This document shows, one piece after another, positions 36,566-47,118 of a stretch of DNA of 64,000 nucleotides (within the stretch, counting starts at the first letter, position 1; every line of letters starts with the position of its first letter). Below the pieces are notes generated by a model. That model ran no database searches. It was not told where the DNA came from and worked only from the letters and a program-made list of their open reading frames with translations. Location: contig JAPQWV010001548.1 in the NCBI GenBank assembly GCA_027422505.1, forward strand, positions 18,663 to 82,662. Reading direction: 5' to 3'. The stretch comes from Craterostigma plantagineum. Lineage: Eukaryota; Streptophyta; Magnoliopsida; Lamiales; Linderniaceae. The position numbers were made by a program, and so were the translations under genes.

Positions 36566-37815
36566 GAAGAATGGGTAGGATATATTCCCGCCCGAGTCAC
36601 AAAACTGGCCGACACAAACGAATGTGTGGCTCCGGAGTCAATCAGAATGGAAGATGGTACGCGAAAGATATTCAACGTACCAGTCACTACGGCTGGATTC
36701 GCCTCCGCCTCCTCGTTTGTTATTGTGAAAACCCTCGCAGGTACGGGTGGAGGTCGGGTCGATTTCTGTGGTGGATTCTGTGGTAGAGGCTGACCCTTCG
36801 TGCAGTTCCATGCTATATGTCCGGTCTCTCCACACCGAAAGCATTGAAGACTCTGTCCCGGCCGAGGCCCGTAGCAGACGCCAAAGTGGTTCCGCCCGCA
36901 TTGTTGGCATTGGGGCGCCGGGTTCGGTGGTCGATTAGGGACGTTGGTCGGTCCCTGATAAGTGTTCGGGCGCCACATCGGCTGACCCGCTCGATTTCCT
37001 CTATTCTTCGGGCCCTTGCCGAAGAATGGACGTTTCTGAATGCTTCCGCCTTGCTGAGCCTCCCTCTTCCGGTTTACTTCCTGAGCCTCTCTTACTACTC
37101 CTTCTGCCTGCTCAGCAATTAAGGCCCGTTCTGTTGCCTGACGAAATTCCAGCTGACGCACACCTGCCACGCTGAGGTCTCGGTAGAATTCGGGTTTCAG
37201 TCCCCGAAGGAATCTCGTAACTTTGAGAGCGTTCGTTGCTACGAGATGAGGAGCAAAGCGGGATAACTCCTCGAACTTGCGAATGTATTCTGCAACTGGC
37301 ATTCGCCCTTGTTTCAGGTTCATGAATTCGTACATTCGCTGTTCTTGGTCATGAGTAGTGAAGTACTTTTCGTAGAACAATTCTCTGAAACGCTCCCAAG
37401 TCATGGTTGCAGGATCTTCCAACACCTTCACCGTGTTCCACCAGAATCGTGCACTTCCCCGAAGTAGGGAAACGGCACACAGCACTTTCTCATTGTTCGG
37501 CACGCGGCTATAAACAAACAGGTCTTCAATAGTGCCGATCCAGTCCTCGGCCACCGCAGGGTTGGCGGCCTCGGTAAAATTTGGGGGATTCAATTTGCGG
37601 AACCTCTCCCCGATGATTTCCACACGATCGGGTTGTGGGGAGGAATGGTGCTCAGATGAGCTCCGGTGATTGATCAAGTTATTGATCTGGTCTGACTGAC
37701 GCTGTATTAATTCGGTCAGCCGTCGAATGGTCTCGTGTTCAGGAGTCGGGGACTCAGGTTCGTCCCGTCGACTCGTTTCTCCTACAAACTCTCGTCTAGG
37801 TCTACCCCTCGACAT
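36514..37815 (-). CDS. Chromovirus Gag with CCHC knuckle and protease active site
   Basis: 433 codons from MSRGRPRREF. Retrotransposon gag domain about residues 85-215 (AEDWIGTIEDLF, FWWNTVKVLEDP, FRELFYEKYF, FMNLKQGRMPVAEY). RNA-binding knuckle CFRCGETGHIAWNC coded at 36802-36843. Aspartic protease active site DSGATHSF coded near 36617-36639. The frame is lost about 20 codons after the active site. Gag packages element RNA; fusion with protease is normal for this lineage. Confidence 0.92.
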   Translation of the reverse strand: MSRGRPRREFVGETSRRDEPESPTPEHETIRRLTELIQRQSDQINNLINHRSSSEHHSSPQPDRVEIIGERFRKLNPPNFTEAANPAVAEDWIGTIEDLFVYSRVPNNEKVLCAVSLLRGSARFWWNTVKVLEDPATMTWERFRELFYEKYFTTHDQEQRMYEFMNLKQGRMPVAEYIRKFEELSRFAPHLVATNALKVTRFLRGLKPEFYRDLSVAGVRQLEFRQATERALIAEQAEGVVREAQEVNRKREAQQGGSIQKRPFFGKGPKNRGNRAGQPMWRPNTYQGPTNVPNRPPNPAPQCQQCGRNHFGVCYGPRPGQSLQCFRCGETGHIAWNCTKGQPLPQNPPQKSTRPPPVPARVFTITNEEAEANPAVVTGTLNIFRVPSSILIDSGATHSFVSASFVTRAGIYPTHSSCNYIVSLPTEIQLGRT

Positions 37816-37956
37816 TCTCGAATACTAGATAGCACATATAAACAACCACATATCAGCTCACATAATCACATTAGCACACAACACTTACAGGCAAGGCTGG
37901 TTCTCCCGGCTTCTGAGCGGCGGTACATGGACAGTCTTCAGAACCTAAAACCTAAC

Positions 37957-37968
37957 GCTCTGATACCA
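37957..37968 (-). other. Primer binding site of the chromovirus
   Basis: Coding-strand TGGTATCAGAGC, complementary to tRNA-iMet, two bases after the 5' LTR end. The gag leader (37816-37956) holds nothing else recognised. Confidence 0.92.
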
Positions 37969-37970
37969 CC

Positions 37971-40579
37971 TGTGGCGACCCTACTTCCTAATTAAATTAG
38001 TTGGCGGATTTCCGCAACAGAAGTCGCGGAGGACCCGATTTATTAAAAACTTTTAATAAAATAATTTACATTTCATATCAAAGGTCGGGTTTTACAAAAA
38101 GCGTCATAACTACACAACGGGTCGAAGCCCCAAAATCTAACCCGACTAAACTAAACTACGCCTCTCCACAGGTCGCGTCCCATGTACCGCTCCGCCCTCA
38201 AAAGCCCGTGGAGTCACCGCCGACAGCCCGCCTACAGCTATCCCTGACACTCATCGGTGTCGGGCGCAGTCTCACCTATAAAATAAAACCCTGAGCAAAA
38301 ACGCCCAGTAGGTGGCAGTAAAAACATGCAATGCATATGCGTGCGTGCACTCAACCCAATCCCATGTCCTCACACATGAAATATGCACGCTCGACCTATC
38401 TCACGTCTCATCACATATACGGGCCCTAGGCTAGACTCGGCACCCACGCGCGCATGGCAAGGTACGCCATAATCATGCGGTAGCCCACGCCGGCCTCGCC
38501 GGGTCGCTCCCTCCGCACACAATCTCAACCCGACGGTGTTACACCGTAGTATAACTCCCCGAGTAGTCTACCACTACCCGGGTAGACAGGAATCTCTCAT
38601 CTGTCTGCCGTCCCTGAGCCAATAAAATATCGGTGGTGTACACCTCGGGTGGCTCAATCCCGAGTAGATGGGTGTCGCAAACCCCCTCTCCCACCAGGTG
38701 CCCTATCGAGTCTAGACCTGACTACCAACATCGGTAACTCTACCCCACTCATCCGACACGTGAGGCGTCACCGTACAAATACGGTACAACAACCTCTCAC
38801 ACGTGTATGTTGTGATATGCACATACAAAACAATCACATGAACACATCACACGTTTCATAAACTCGTAAATAGTATAACTCGTAAAATATTATACTTTAT
38901 TAAAAATCTAATACTAGGCCGAATATTTTAAAACCCCAAAATATTATTTATAATTTAAAATATGGGTTGACCCGAAAATATAGGTTATAGTACGAAAATA
39001 TTTTATTTAAAACTGATTTGAGCTTAATACCATTTATTTAAAATATTTGGATATTGTTTTAGGGTTTTCGGTAAAAGTCGGGCGATTTAAGTTGTGCAGT
39101 AGAAAAATGATTTCGATATTACAAGATGTCGAGAGGTGTATTTAAGGAAAATGTCGACATAGAATTCGGTATTAGAAAGATCTCGGTATGTTATATTATG
39201 TGCCGACATTATATAAGGATTTCGACATATATGTTTCGACATTTAATAAGCATGGTCTCGACATTTTGTTAAGATCTCGACATTTCAAACAGATCCCGAC
39301 ATTTTTGGAACAGTTCTCGACATTTACATTTATTTAGAATGTCTCGACATTTGTTGTATAAAAGAACTCGACATTTATGACGCTTCGACATCTTTTACAG
39401 CTTTCGACATTTTTCAAAAATCGTCTCGACATTTATATTATTTCGACATTTTATAACAGTTTCGACATTTTTGTATATGATATCGACATTTTGGGTTAAT
39501 ATGTCTCGACATTTATATTCTCTCGACATTCTATAACAGCTCGACATTTTTGTGTATAAGATATCGACAGTTTTGATATATCTCGACATTTCTATTATAT
39601 CGACATTTTACACTGAACTCGACATTTGTTAAGTGATTTCGACATCTTAAAATGAACTCGACATTTTTCAGAACCCATGGTCTCGACATTTTCCAGAAAT
39701 TTAACAAGTTCATCATCGCATAACACATAATTCAAATCATCAACCAAGAACTCATATTTTGAGTTCGAAATCACGTCAAAACACATTCATAGCATACCAC
39801 GAAAATTATCAAAGATTGTAAAGCTTAAAAACATAAAATTCGATTGGCCTTCCAAATCGAATTCTAATAATTTCGGAATTTAATCTACTTTAAAAAGGGT
39901 TTGTAGGGGTATAAACCACCTACCTATCCTCCAAGCTTATTTGGATTAATTTCTTGAATTGAGGATCGACTTGAGCTCACCACAACTCGGCTCCACTTGT
40001 TTCGGCCGAAACCTATTTTGCTCTAACCTCAATTAATCCTTTAACCCATGTGAAATAATAAGTTCATTAGCTTAGGGAGGGGATTCTTACCACCTTAAGC
40101 TCGTTGGAATACTTCCTAGGTTGAAAGTCGACTTGAGCTTGCAAAGAGAATTCCTATTTTCTTCTTTCTTCCTCACGTGGTTTGAAGGTATGGAAATGAG
40201 GTTTTTTTATTTTCCTTTTGCCTCTATCTCACGATTTTTCTATTGACCATAATGATTATTTTAAGCTAAATATCTACTTGTGGTATGGCTCCCATCGTTG
40301 CTTTCCCATAAATCAAGGAGCTTTGTTCTTATCTCATATTTTAATTCATTTGGGCCAAGCTTAACACTTACTTGGGCTTTTATTTAATTTCATTTAGGCT
40401 CTACTATTATTTGGCCTATTTCATCTCTTGGGCTTCCTAGCCTTCTCGGCTCATTTAATTCCCTCGGCCCAAATTAATATTTTCGGTTCGCTCCCGAAAA
40501 TTCGGTTTCGTTCGAAAATAACCTTTATTAATTTCGAATGTTACAAAAGTAATCCCGTATTAATTTTACGGGTGTTACA
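37971..40579 (-). repeat. 5' LTR of the chromovirus
   Basis: 2,609 bp, pair of 30679-33287. Differences noted: one-base indels near 38759, 39549, 39938, 40208, 40215 and 40547. It carries the same TCGACATT array (about 39148-39692). The coding-strand promoter should lie in this copy; I did not fix a TATA box. Confidence 0.93.
39148..39692. repeat. TCGACATT motif array inside the 5' LTR
   Basis: Same array as in the 3' LTR with near-identical spacers. Its presence in both LTRs shows it was part of the element before insertion. Confidence 0.85.
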
Positions 40580-40584
40580 TGAAA
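40580..40584. repeat. Right target-site duplication of the chromovirus
   Basis: TGAAA, the duplicate of 30674-30678; EPRV ORF3 resumes at once (GCCAGCAGACG). Confidence 0.93.
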
Positions 40585-41048
40585 GCCAGCAGACGATCGA
40601 TAAGATCGAAGAGAAAATTTCTCTTTATAAAAATACAATTAATAATCGTGAACAAAGGGAATTTCCTAGTCCCTTTGAGATGATTTCTCAAAGGATTAAT
40701 TTACAAAAGAGTAAAATGAAACCCAATGAAATCATCGATGTCTACTTCGAAGAAATGAAGAAAGATATTGCAAAAAATTTTGGAATGGACATTGGAGATA
40801 TCTCCATGGGTACATCATCGAAAAATGAAGATGATGAGGACTTTTGCCTTGCTGGTGAAGGACAAGATCCGGAAGATCCGGATAATATTATTATTGAAGA
40901 AATTGGAGATAATGCTGTCGACCTCATGGGACAAGAAATTGCCATTATAAAAGACAAAGTGGCAGAAATAATCAAGACACGGGAAGAAATCAAGGATAAT
41001 AAATCCAAAGAAGCACTCAAAATTAAAGCTGCTTTCAAGCAAAGTTGA
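40580..41048 (+). pseudogene. ORF3, 3' part, unit E
   Basis: C-terminal third of the ORF3 protein after the retrotransposon: coiled-coil-like SQQTIDKIEEKISLYKN, INLQKSKMKPNEIIDVYFEE, acidic tail EDDEDFCLAGEGQDPEDPD, end FKQS. Open throughout to TGA 41046-41048. An upstream ATG in LTR sequence (40428) would add LTR-encoded residues and is not native. Confidence 0.8.
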
Positions 41049-41205
41049 TCATGACGTCTACGATGAAAAATTGGTTTTACTAACTTTTATAAAAGTTAAA
41101 GATAAGATCGAAGACTTTCTTGCTAAAGTTGAAGACAGCTGTCCAAGAGGAATAGCTTCGAAGAAAATTTTCTTTACTTTAATTATTGTACTTTACTTTT
41201 TCTTC

Positions 41206-41322
41206 TATTTATAGTATTGAAGCTCATAAGCTTCAGAGGTGTGCTTTACTTTACGCTCTCTTGTACTCTCTCTTTCCCCTCTCTTGTAATTCCCTCTACT
41301 GTAAAATATTCTAAGGAATAAA
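41206..41322 (+). promoter_or_regulatory. Pararetroviral promoter and poly(A) signal, unit E
   Basis: TATTTATA 41206-41213, AATAAA 41317-41322. It drives towards the leader, PBS, movement protein and coat of unit F, and faces the promoter of unit G at 45489-45496. Confidence 0.75.
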
Positions 41323-42068
41323 AGATTGAAGTTTGTTGTACGACTCTCCTCTGTTAAGTAAGTTTTTAATTTTGTTTTTAAATATTTATCTTTTGTATCA
41401 TTTAGCCTCAATGGAAGGCTAAATTATTCGTTAGACTACACCCAGATGCCTTAATACCTCAAATCATGGTTTTATATCATATTATATATATATATATATA
41501 TATTAATATGATATAGAAAAAATCTTTTAAAACCGATTGAAAGAATTAAATTTTTGGATAAAGGTTATAATAAAATTTGATTTTAATTAATTCTGTGTCG
41601 GCTCTTGGCAAAGCCCGTGTTGCCGAAGATAGGCGTTTGAGGGCATATGGCTGTTACCGATTGAATTAATTGAATAAAAATTTTATTATGTAAAATTCCT
41701 TGTATTCGATGATTTAATTCTAAAGATCACAAAAATAAATTTTAATTTTGGATTAATGGTATATAGGCTGGAATACCTTGGGTCCGAACGGGATCAGACT
41801 GTTTACAGTTTGATAACTGGACTAATAGGTTTAACAACGCCACGTACCATTTTTCTTTTGATGTTTGGTATTTTGGTTGAACTGCCCTTGAACAAAACTT
41901 TCTAACGAAAGTCTGATTTGGTATTATGGCTTGACTACCTCAGGTCCGATTGGACTAAACTGGTTAAACAAAGCCTTGTATCATTATCATGGTTTGATAG
42001 GTTGTTTATACCATATATCAATCATTATTTTATTTTCATTATTTTTATTTTGTACAAAGATCCTAAAA
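41323..42068 (+). other. Pregenomic RNA leader, unit E/F
   Basis: Continuous leader with TA palindrome at 41473-41515, GC-rich island near 41595-41655, and a GATCCTAAAATGG box that has lost one A just before the PBS. Confidence 0.7.
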
Positions 42069-42086
42069 TGGTATCAGAGCCATGGT
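42069..42086 (+). other. tRNA-iMet primer binding site, unit F
   Basis: TGGTATCAGAGCCATGGT, native context on both sides. Confidence 0.9.
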
Positions 42087-42129
42087 GGGGGTATTAAGAA
42101 GTTACGGTGTAGTTTAACGTCATATTCTC

Positions 42130-43192
42130 ATGAATTTGATGCGAAGAAAAGATACTGTTAAAAACAGTATTGAAGAGGAATATGATGTTCCTCAAGATTT
42201 AGAAAAATTAAATCGTTGGACAATTCCTAAGATAGATTATAAAATAATCTATGAATTAGGAACCTTTGAAAAATTAGGTTTAAAACAGGTAGTCAAAACT
42301 ACCGAAGAAACTATCTCTCTCAACAACGAAGAGATGGTTATTAGACTTCTAAGTAATAGAGACTTAGAAAAATATAGATTGAATCATAAGTTTATCCATA
42401 TTGGATTAGTTCAGGTAGCTTTTAAGCCTTTAACTTTAGAAGGTTTACCAGAGAGCTTTATAGCAGCTCTTAGAGATGGTAGAAATCTTGACTGGAAACA
42501 ATCCCTTATGGGAATTATTCAGTCAAGTCTGGCACATGGTCCAGTTTATTTTAATGTTTATCCAAATCTCCAATTATCTTTGACTGATGTCAATATTTGG
42601 ATGCTCTGACATTAAATGTCAAAACTCACGGATATAATTACGCTCCGGGTTCGGAAGTAATATGTATCTGTTATAGAATTTATTATAAGCCTTTATATAC
42701 GCTTAATCCTCAATGTAAAATTGTTGATAAACCTATCAACGAAACCATTCTAATAGAAACCAACTTTAGTAGATCTAATATTACAACTCGTAGATCTATA
42801 AAATGGGAAGAAATTGTATTTCCAGAAAACTGGATAATTGAAAGAGCCATGCCTCTTCAGCCTAAAATACAACATAATCCCACTCAAATAATACAATCTA
42901 CTGATGGAACTGTTCAAATACAGTTTGATCAAAGTCGTAAATCTATTGACTTTAGAACTCCTAGATCTAGAATGACTAGATCAGCCTCTTCTCATTATCA
43001 TATATCTCCATGTGACTATATGATAAGGTCTCCTTCTAGAGCTTCGACTTCTCAAGTTAGAGAATCAATCTCTAATGATTATCTACAAAATAGGATAGAA
43101 GAATTAAGAATTAATTCTGATAATATAGTTCATGGAATTTCTAAAATAAAGACGAGGAAATAACCGAGTCAGAAATGGAATTTTGTGTTTAA
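42130..43192 (+). pseudogene. Movement protein (ORF1), unit F
   Basis: ATG 42130, TAA 43190-43192. Two frame breaks: one T lost near 42596 (AATATTTGG for AATATTTTGG) and one A lost near 43145. N-terminal 155 codons (42130-42609) and C-terminal 188 (42597-43163) are open. Copy-specific Ile for Val in NRIEELR. Confidence 0.85.
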
Positions 43193-44446
43193 TGGATTTA
43201 AAACCTAAAATAGATTTTAGTCCGGGTTCTCCGGCAAGAAAAGAAGTTCAAAAAGAATTTAATTTACCCAAATGGGAACTTTTTCGAAAATGGTTTTTTG
43301 AAAGTTTTAATAACGAAGATAAAATTATTATTCAAACAAATTTTATAATGATTTGTCAAAAAGAAATGAAAAATTACCTTTTATTCCTTGGTTTTTGACA
43401 AATTATTTTAAAAATATGATTTCAGTTCTTGAAAGAAATTATAAACTTTCATCAGGAAAAAATTTAAATTCAATTTATCCTCCTCAAACTAGTTTCCAAA
43501 TGGAAAAAGAAAATGAAATTCGCTATTATAATGCTTTTCAAAAATTATTTGAAAACGAAACTCTTACAGTTACTGTAAATCACATTAATGGTCTTTTAAA
43601 ACAACAAAATTATACAAATATGTACGTTATTGTTTTAGGAGAACAAATTTCTTTATTAAAGAAAAATATAGAAGAAATATCTTTTTCTATTAAAGATATA
43701 AAAAATTATCTTTTAATAAATAAAGATAAAAATATAAGTGATATTAAAATAGCTAATATAGCTTCTACAAGTATTCAACCTCCCCCTGAGATTGTTGATT
43801 TTAAATTAAAGTCGATTACTCAAATTGAAGATTTGATTGAAAATAAGCTTAAAAATCTAAAGCTTAATACTTTAAGTGAAGACTTTGAAAATCAGCTTGA
43901 AAATTCTGATAATTTTCATAATACTTTTAATGAAGAAATAAATAAAATAAGAAATTCTTCAAAATTTGCTAGTAAACCAATTCAAACTAAATATTATTAC
44001 CCAAGACCAACTCCTCAAGATGTTTTAATTGAAGAACATGATCTTACTATTAATAATTCATATAATGGTCATTGTATTTATGAATGGAATCTAGATGGCT
44101 ATACGGAAAGACAAACTTTCGGTATGGTTCATAGAATGATGATGTATAGTACAGTCTGTAAAACTCAAGGTAATACAGACAAAACTATAGCTCAAATGCT
44201 TGTCGCTGGCTTTACTGGTCAGTTGAAAGGTTGGTGGGATAATTATTTATCTCAACCAGATCGTGAAAGTATTTTCCTTACTGTAAAAGAGGAAAATGAT
44301 GCAGTTATTGAAAATGCTGTTTATACTTTATGTATAAACATCGTTGAACATTTTACAGGCCGATGGTCTGATAATTCCGAAAATGTTAGAACTCTGCTCC
44401 AAAACCTTAGGTGTAAAACTCTCACATCATTTAGATGGTATAAGGA
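43192..44446 (+). pseudogene. ORF2 fragment: coat domain, unit F
   Basis: One A lost near 43336 shifts the first 50 codons; 43353-44471 (372 codons) is open through coiled-coil region and coat core. Cut after FRWYK, at nearly the same coat region where units A and D are broken. Confidence 0.85.
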
Positions 44447-44643
44447 GAAGGTTTACCAGAGAGCTTTATAGCAGCTCTTAGAGATGGTAGAAATCTTGAC
44501 TGGAAACAATCCCTTATGGGAATTATTCAGTCAAGTCTGGCACATGGTCCAGTTTATTTTAATGTTTATCCAAATCTCCAATTATCTTTGACTGATGTCA
44601 ATATTTTGGATGCTCTGACATTAAATGTCAAAACTCACGGATC
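44447..44643 (+). pseudogene. Shuffled movement-protein fragment
   Basis: Duplicate of the movement-protein core (equivalent to 42458-42634), running from the EGLPESFIAAL codons to the KTHG codons and inserted after the coat fragment. Left edge shares about AAGG with the coat side; right edge shares GGAT with the inverted leader. Confidence 0.85.
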
Positions 44644-45379
44644 TTTGTACAAAATAAAAATAATGAAAATAAAATAATGATTGATATATGGTATAAACAA
44701 CCTATCAAACCATGATAATGATACAAGGCTTTGTTTAACCAGTTTAGTCCAATCGGACCTGAGGTAGTCAAGCCATAATACCAAAATCAGACTTTCGTTA
44801 GAAAGTTTTGTTCAAGGGCAGTTCAACCAAAATACCAAACATCAAAAGAAAAATGGTACGTGGCGTTGTTAAACCTATTAGTCCAGTTATCAAACTGTAA
44901 ACAGTCTGATCCCGTTTGGACCCAAGGTATTCCAGCCTATATACCATTAATCCAAAATTAAAATTTATTTTTGTGATCTTTAGAATTAAATCATCGAATA
45001 CAAGGAATTTTACATAATAAAATTTTTATTCAATTAATTCAATCGGTAACAGCCATATGCCCTCAAACGCCTATCTTCGGCAACACGGGCTTTGCCAAGA
45101 GCCGACACAGAATTAATTAAAATCAAATTTTATTATAACCTTTATCCAAAAATTTAATTCTTTCAATCGGTTTTAAAAGATTTTTTCTATATCATATTAT
45201 ATATATATATATATATATAATATGATATAAAACCATGATTTGAGGTATTAAGGCATCTGGGTGTAGTCTAACGAATAATTTAGCCTTCCATTGAGGCTAA
45301 ATGATACAAAAGATAAATATTTAAAAACAAAATTAAAAACTTACTTAACAGAGGAGAGTCGTACAACAAACTTCAATCT
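44641..45379 (-). other. Pregenomic RNA leader, left end of unit G
   Basis: Leader running from poly(A) signal to about 10 bases short of the PBS position, where it joins the shuffled movement-protein fragment. TA palindrome at 45188-45229. A copy-specific T (CGTTTGGACC) at about 44918. Confidence 0.7.
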
Positions 45380-45496
45380 TTTATTCCTTAGAATATTTTA
45401 CAGTAGAGGGAATTACAAGAGAGGGGAAAGAGAGAGTACAAGAGAGCGTAAAGTAAAGCACACCTCTGAAGCTTATGAGCTTCAATACTATAAATA
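45380..45496 (-). promoter_or_regulatory. Pararetroviral promoter and poly(A) signal, unit G
   Basis: TATTTATA at 45489-45496 (minus strand), AATAAA at 45380-45385. It transcribes leftwards into unit F, antisense to its coat and movement-protein genes. Confidence 0.75.
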
Positions 45497-45654
45497 GAAG
45501 AAAAAGTAAAGTACAATAATTAAAGTAAAGAAAATTTTTCTTCGAAGCTATTCCTCTTGGACAGCTGTCTTCAACTTTAGCAAGAAAGTCTTCGATCTTA
45601 TCTTTAACTTTTATAAAAGTTAGTAAAACCAATTTTTCATCGTAGACGTCATGA

Positions 45655-47118
45655 TCAACTTTGCTTGAAAGCAGCTTTAATTTTGAGTGCTTCTTTGGAT
45701 TTATTATCCTTGATTTCTTCCCGTGTCTTGATTATTTCTGCCACTTTGTCTTTTATAATGGCAATTTCTTGTCCCATGAGGTCGACAGCATTATCTCCAA
45801 TTTCTTCAATAATAATATTATCCGGATCTTCCGGATCTTGTCCTTCACCAGCAAGGCAAAAGTCCTCATCATCTTCATTTTTCGATGATGTACCCATGGA
45901 GATATCTCCAATGTCCATTCCAAAATTTTTTGCAATATCTTTCTTCATTTCTTCGAAGTAGACATCGATGATTTCATTGGGTTTCATTTTACTCTTTTGT
46001 AAATTAATCCTTTGAGAAATCATCTCAAAGGGACTAGGAAATTCTCTTTGTTCACGATTATTAATTGTATTTTTATAAAGAGAAATTTTCTCTTCGATCT
46101 TATCGATCGTCTGCTGGCTTTCATATTCACCAGTGGCTGTTTTTCTTATCATTTTTTCCAAAACTTTATATAAAAGTTTCTTTTTAAACATGGAATTTTT
46201 TGTTGGGTATAACCCACTTCTGGAGTCCATCTCCAATCCATGGAATACTAATTCGATATAAAAATGTAAAGAAGCCATTCCTTCAATACATTCTTTTTTA
46301 TGTTCCGTTTCTATAAGAATTGGAGAAACTTTAACCCATTCTTGATATATCCAAAAAAGGGTTCTTTTAAAATTTCAATTGTAGCTCCATAAGAAAGCCA
46401 CCATTGATAAAACCAATTTGGTATATCGGACTTATATACATCCGCACAAATTTTTATCCACCAAGAATGTTTTTTGCTTTCATTCTGGTATAAAGTACTT
46501 TATAAAAAGCATCGATATAATCGTAATAATTAAATTTAATAAGAGTTTTTAACTCAGGATGGAAATATTCTCTATCCTTTAATGGGTGAATAGCCCATTT
46601 TTCGGGTGAAATAATTTGCTTAAAAATAATTTTACTAAAGGTATAACCTTTTTTCAAAGCAATTGGGGAATTTCCCGCATTGAAATGTTCAATGTCACAT
46701 GTTCCCGTAGACTTAAGAATATTTTCATAAGTATCACGGTTTTTATAAAAAGTAGCAGCATATGATGCTCTGTCTAAATACCTTGACAGTAAAGTCCAAG
46801 GTTCATCAGACCATTTTAAATCTTTAAATTCGAGTAATATAATTACCTCGGTATGAGAAATTTTCTCATAATCAACTTCATCTTCTTCTTCCGCAATTAT
46901 TTTGCGTAAGATGTTCCTTCAGCAGTTTTTGCTTTCTGCTTCTTATATTCAAGAAATTCTCTGAATTCGTCACTGCTCAAGGTATTACTTGAAGATGCTG
47001 ATAAATTTTCTTTTACCAGCTTTTTATTGCCCATTTGAGCAATAACATTTTTACCACCTCTTCCACCTCTATTAGAGGGGAAATTTCTCCCATATTGGGA
47101 CATATCTGCAAAATTCAT
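45655..47118 (-). pseudogene. ORF3, unknown EPRV protein, unit G
   Basis: ATG 47116-47118 overlaps the RNase H stop. Open N-terminus 46897-47118, middle 46454-46657, C-terminus 45655-46278 (207 aa including coiled coil and acidic tail). Breaks near 46901, 46490, 46350 and 46235-46250 are one-base losses. Confidence 0.78.

Larger units (their letters stand above)
30679..40579 (-). mobile_element. Full-length Ty3/gypsy chromovirus (Tekay/Del type)
   Basis: 9,901 bp on the minus strand with 2,609-bp LTRs, 5-bp target duplication, tRNA-Met PBS, gag, protease, RT, RNase H, integrase, and a C-terminal chromodomain-like region and PPT in standard order. The LTRs begin TGTAACACCCG and end GGGTCGCCACA on the coding strand, as in Tekay/Del elements. 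LTR differences seen by eye are about six one-base indels and no clear substitution, so the insertion is recent. Confidence 0.93.
24436..42068 (+). mobile_element. EPRV unit E (interrupted by a chromovirus)
   Basis: Last 23 bases of leader, PBS, movement protein with an internal deletion, full ORF2, ORF3, promoter and leader. Without the 9,901-bp retrotransposon and its 5-bp target duplication it is about 7.7 kb, the most complete plus-strand unit. Confidence 0.85.
42069..44643 (+). mobile_element. EPRV unit F (PBS, movement protein, coat, plus a shuffled fragment)
   Basis: PBS, movement protein and coat to 44446, then a 197-bp movement-protein fragment, then an inversion into the leader of unit G. 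Polymerase and ORF3 are missing. Confidence 0.85.

Noticed and set aside
40428..41048. 206-codon ORF starting in LTR sequence and running into EPRV ORF3
   Set aside because: A chance fusion across the retrotransposon border; only the part from 40580 is EPRV coding sequence.
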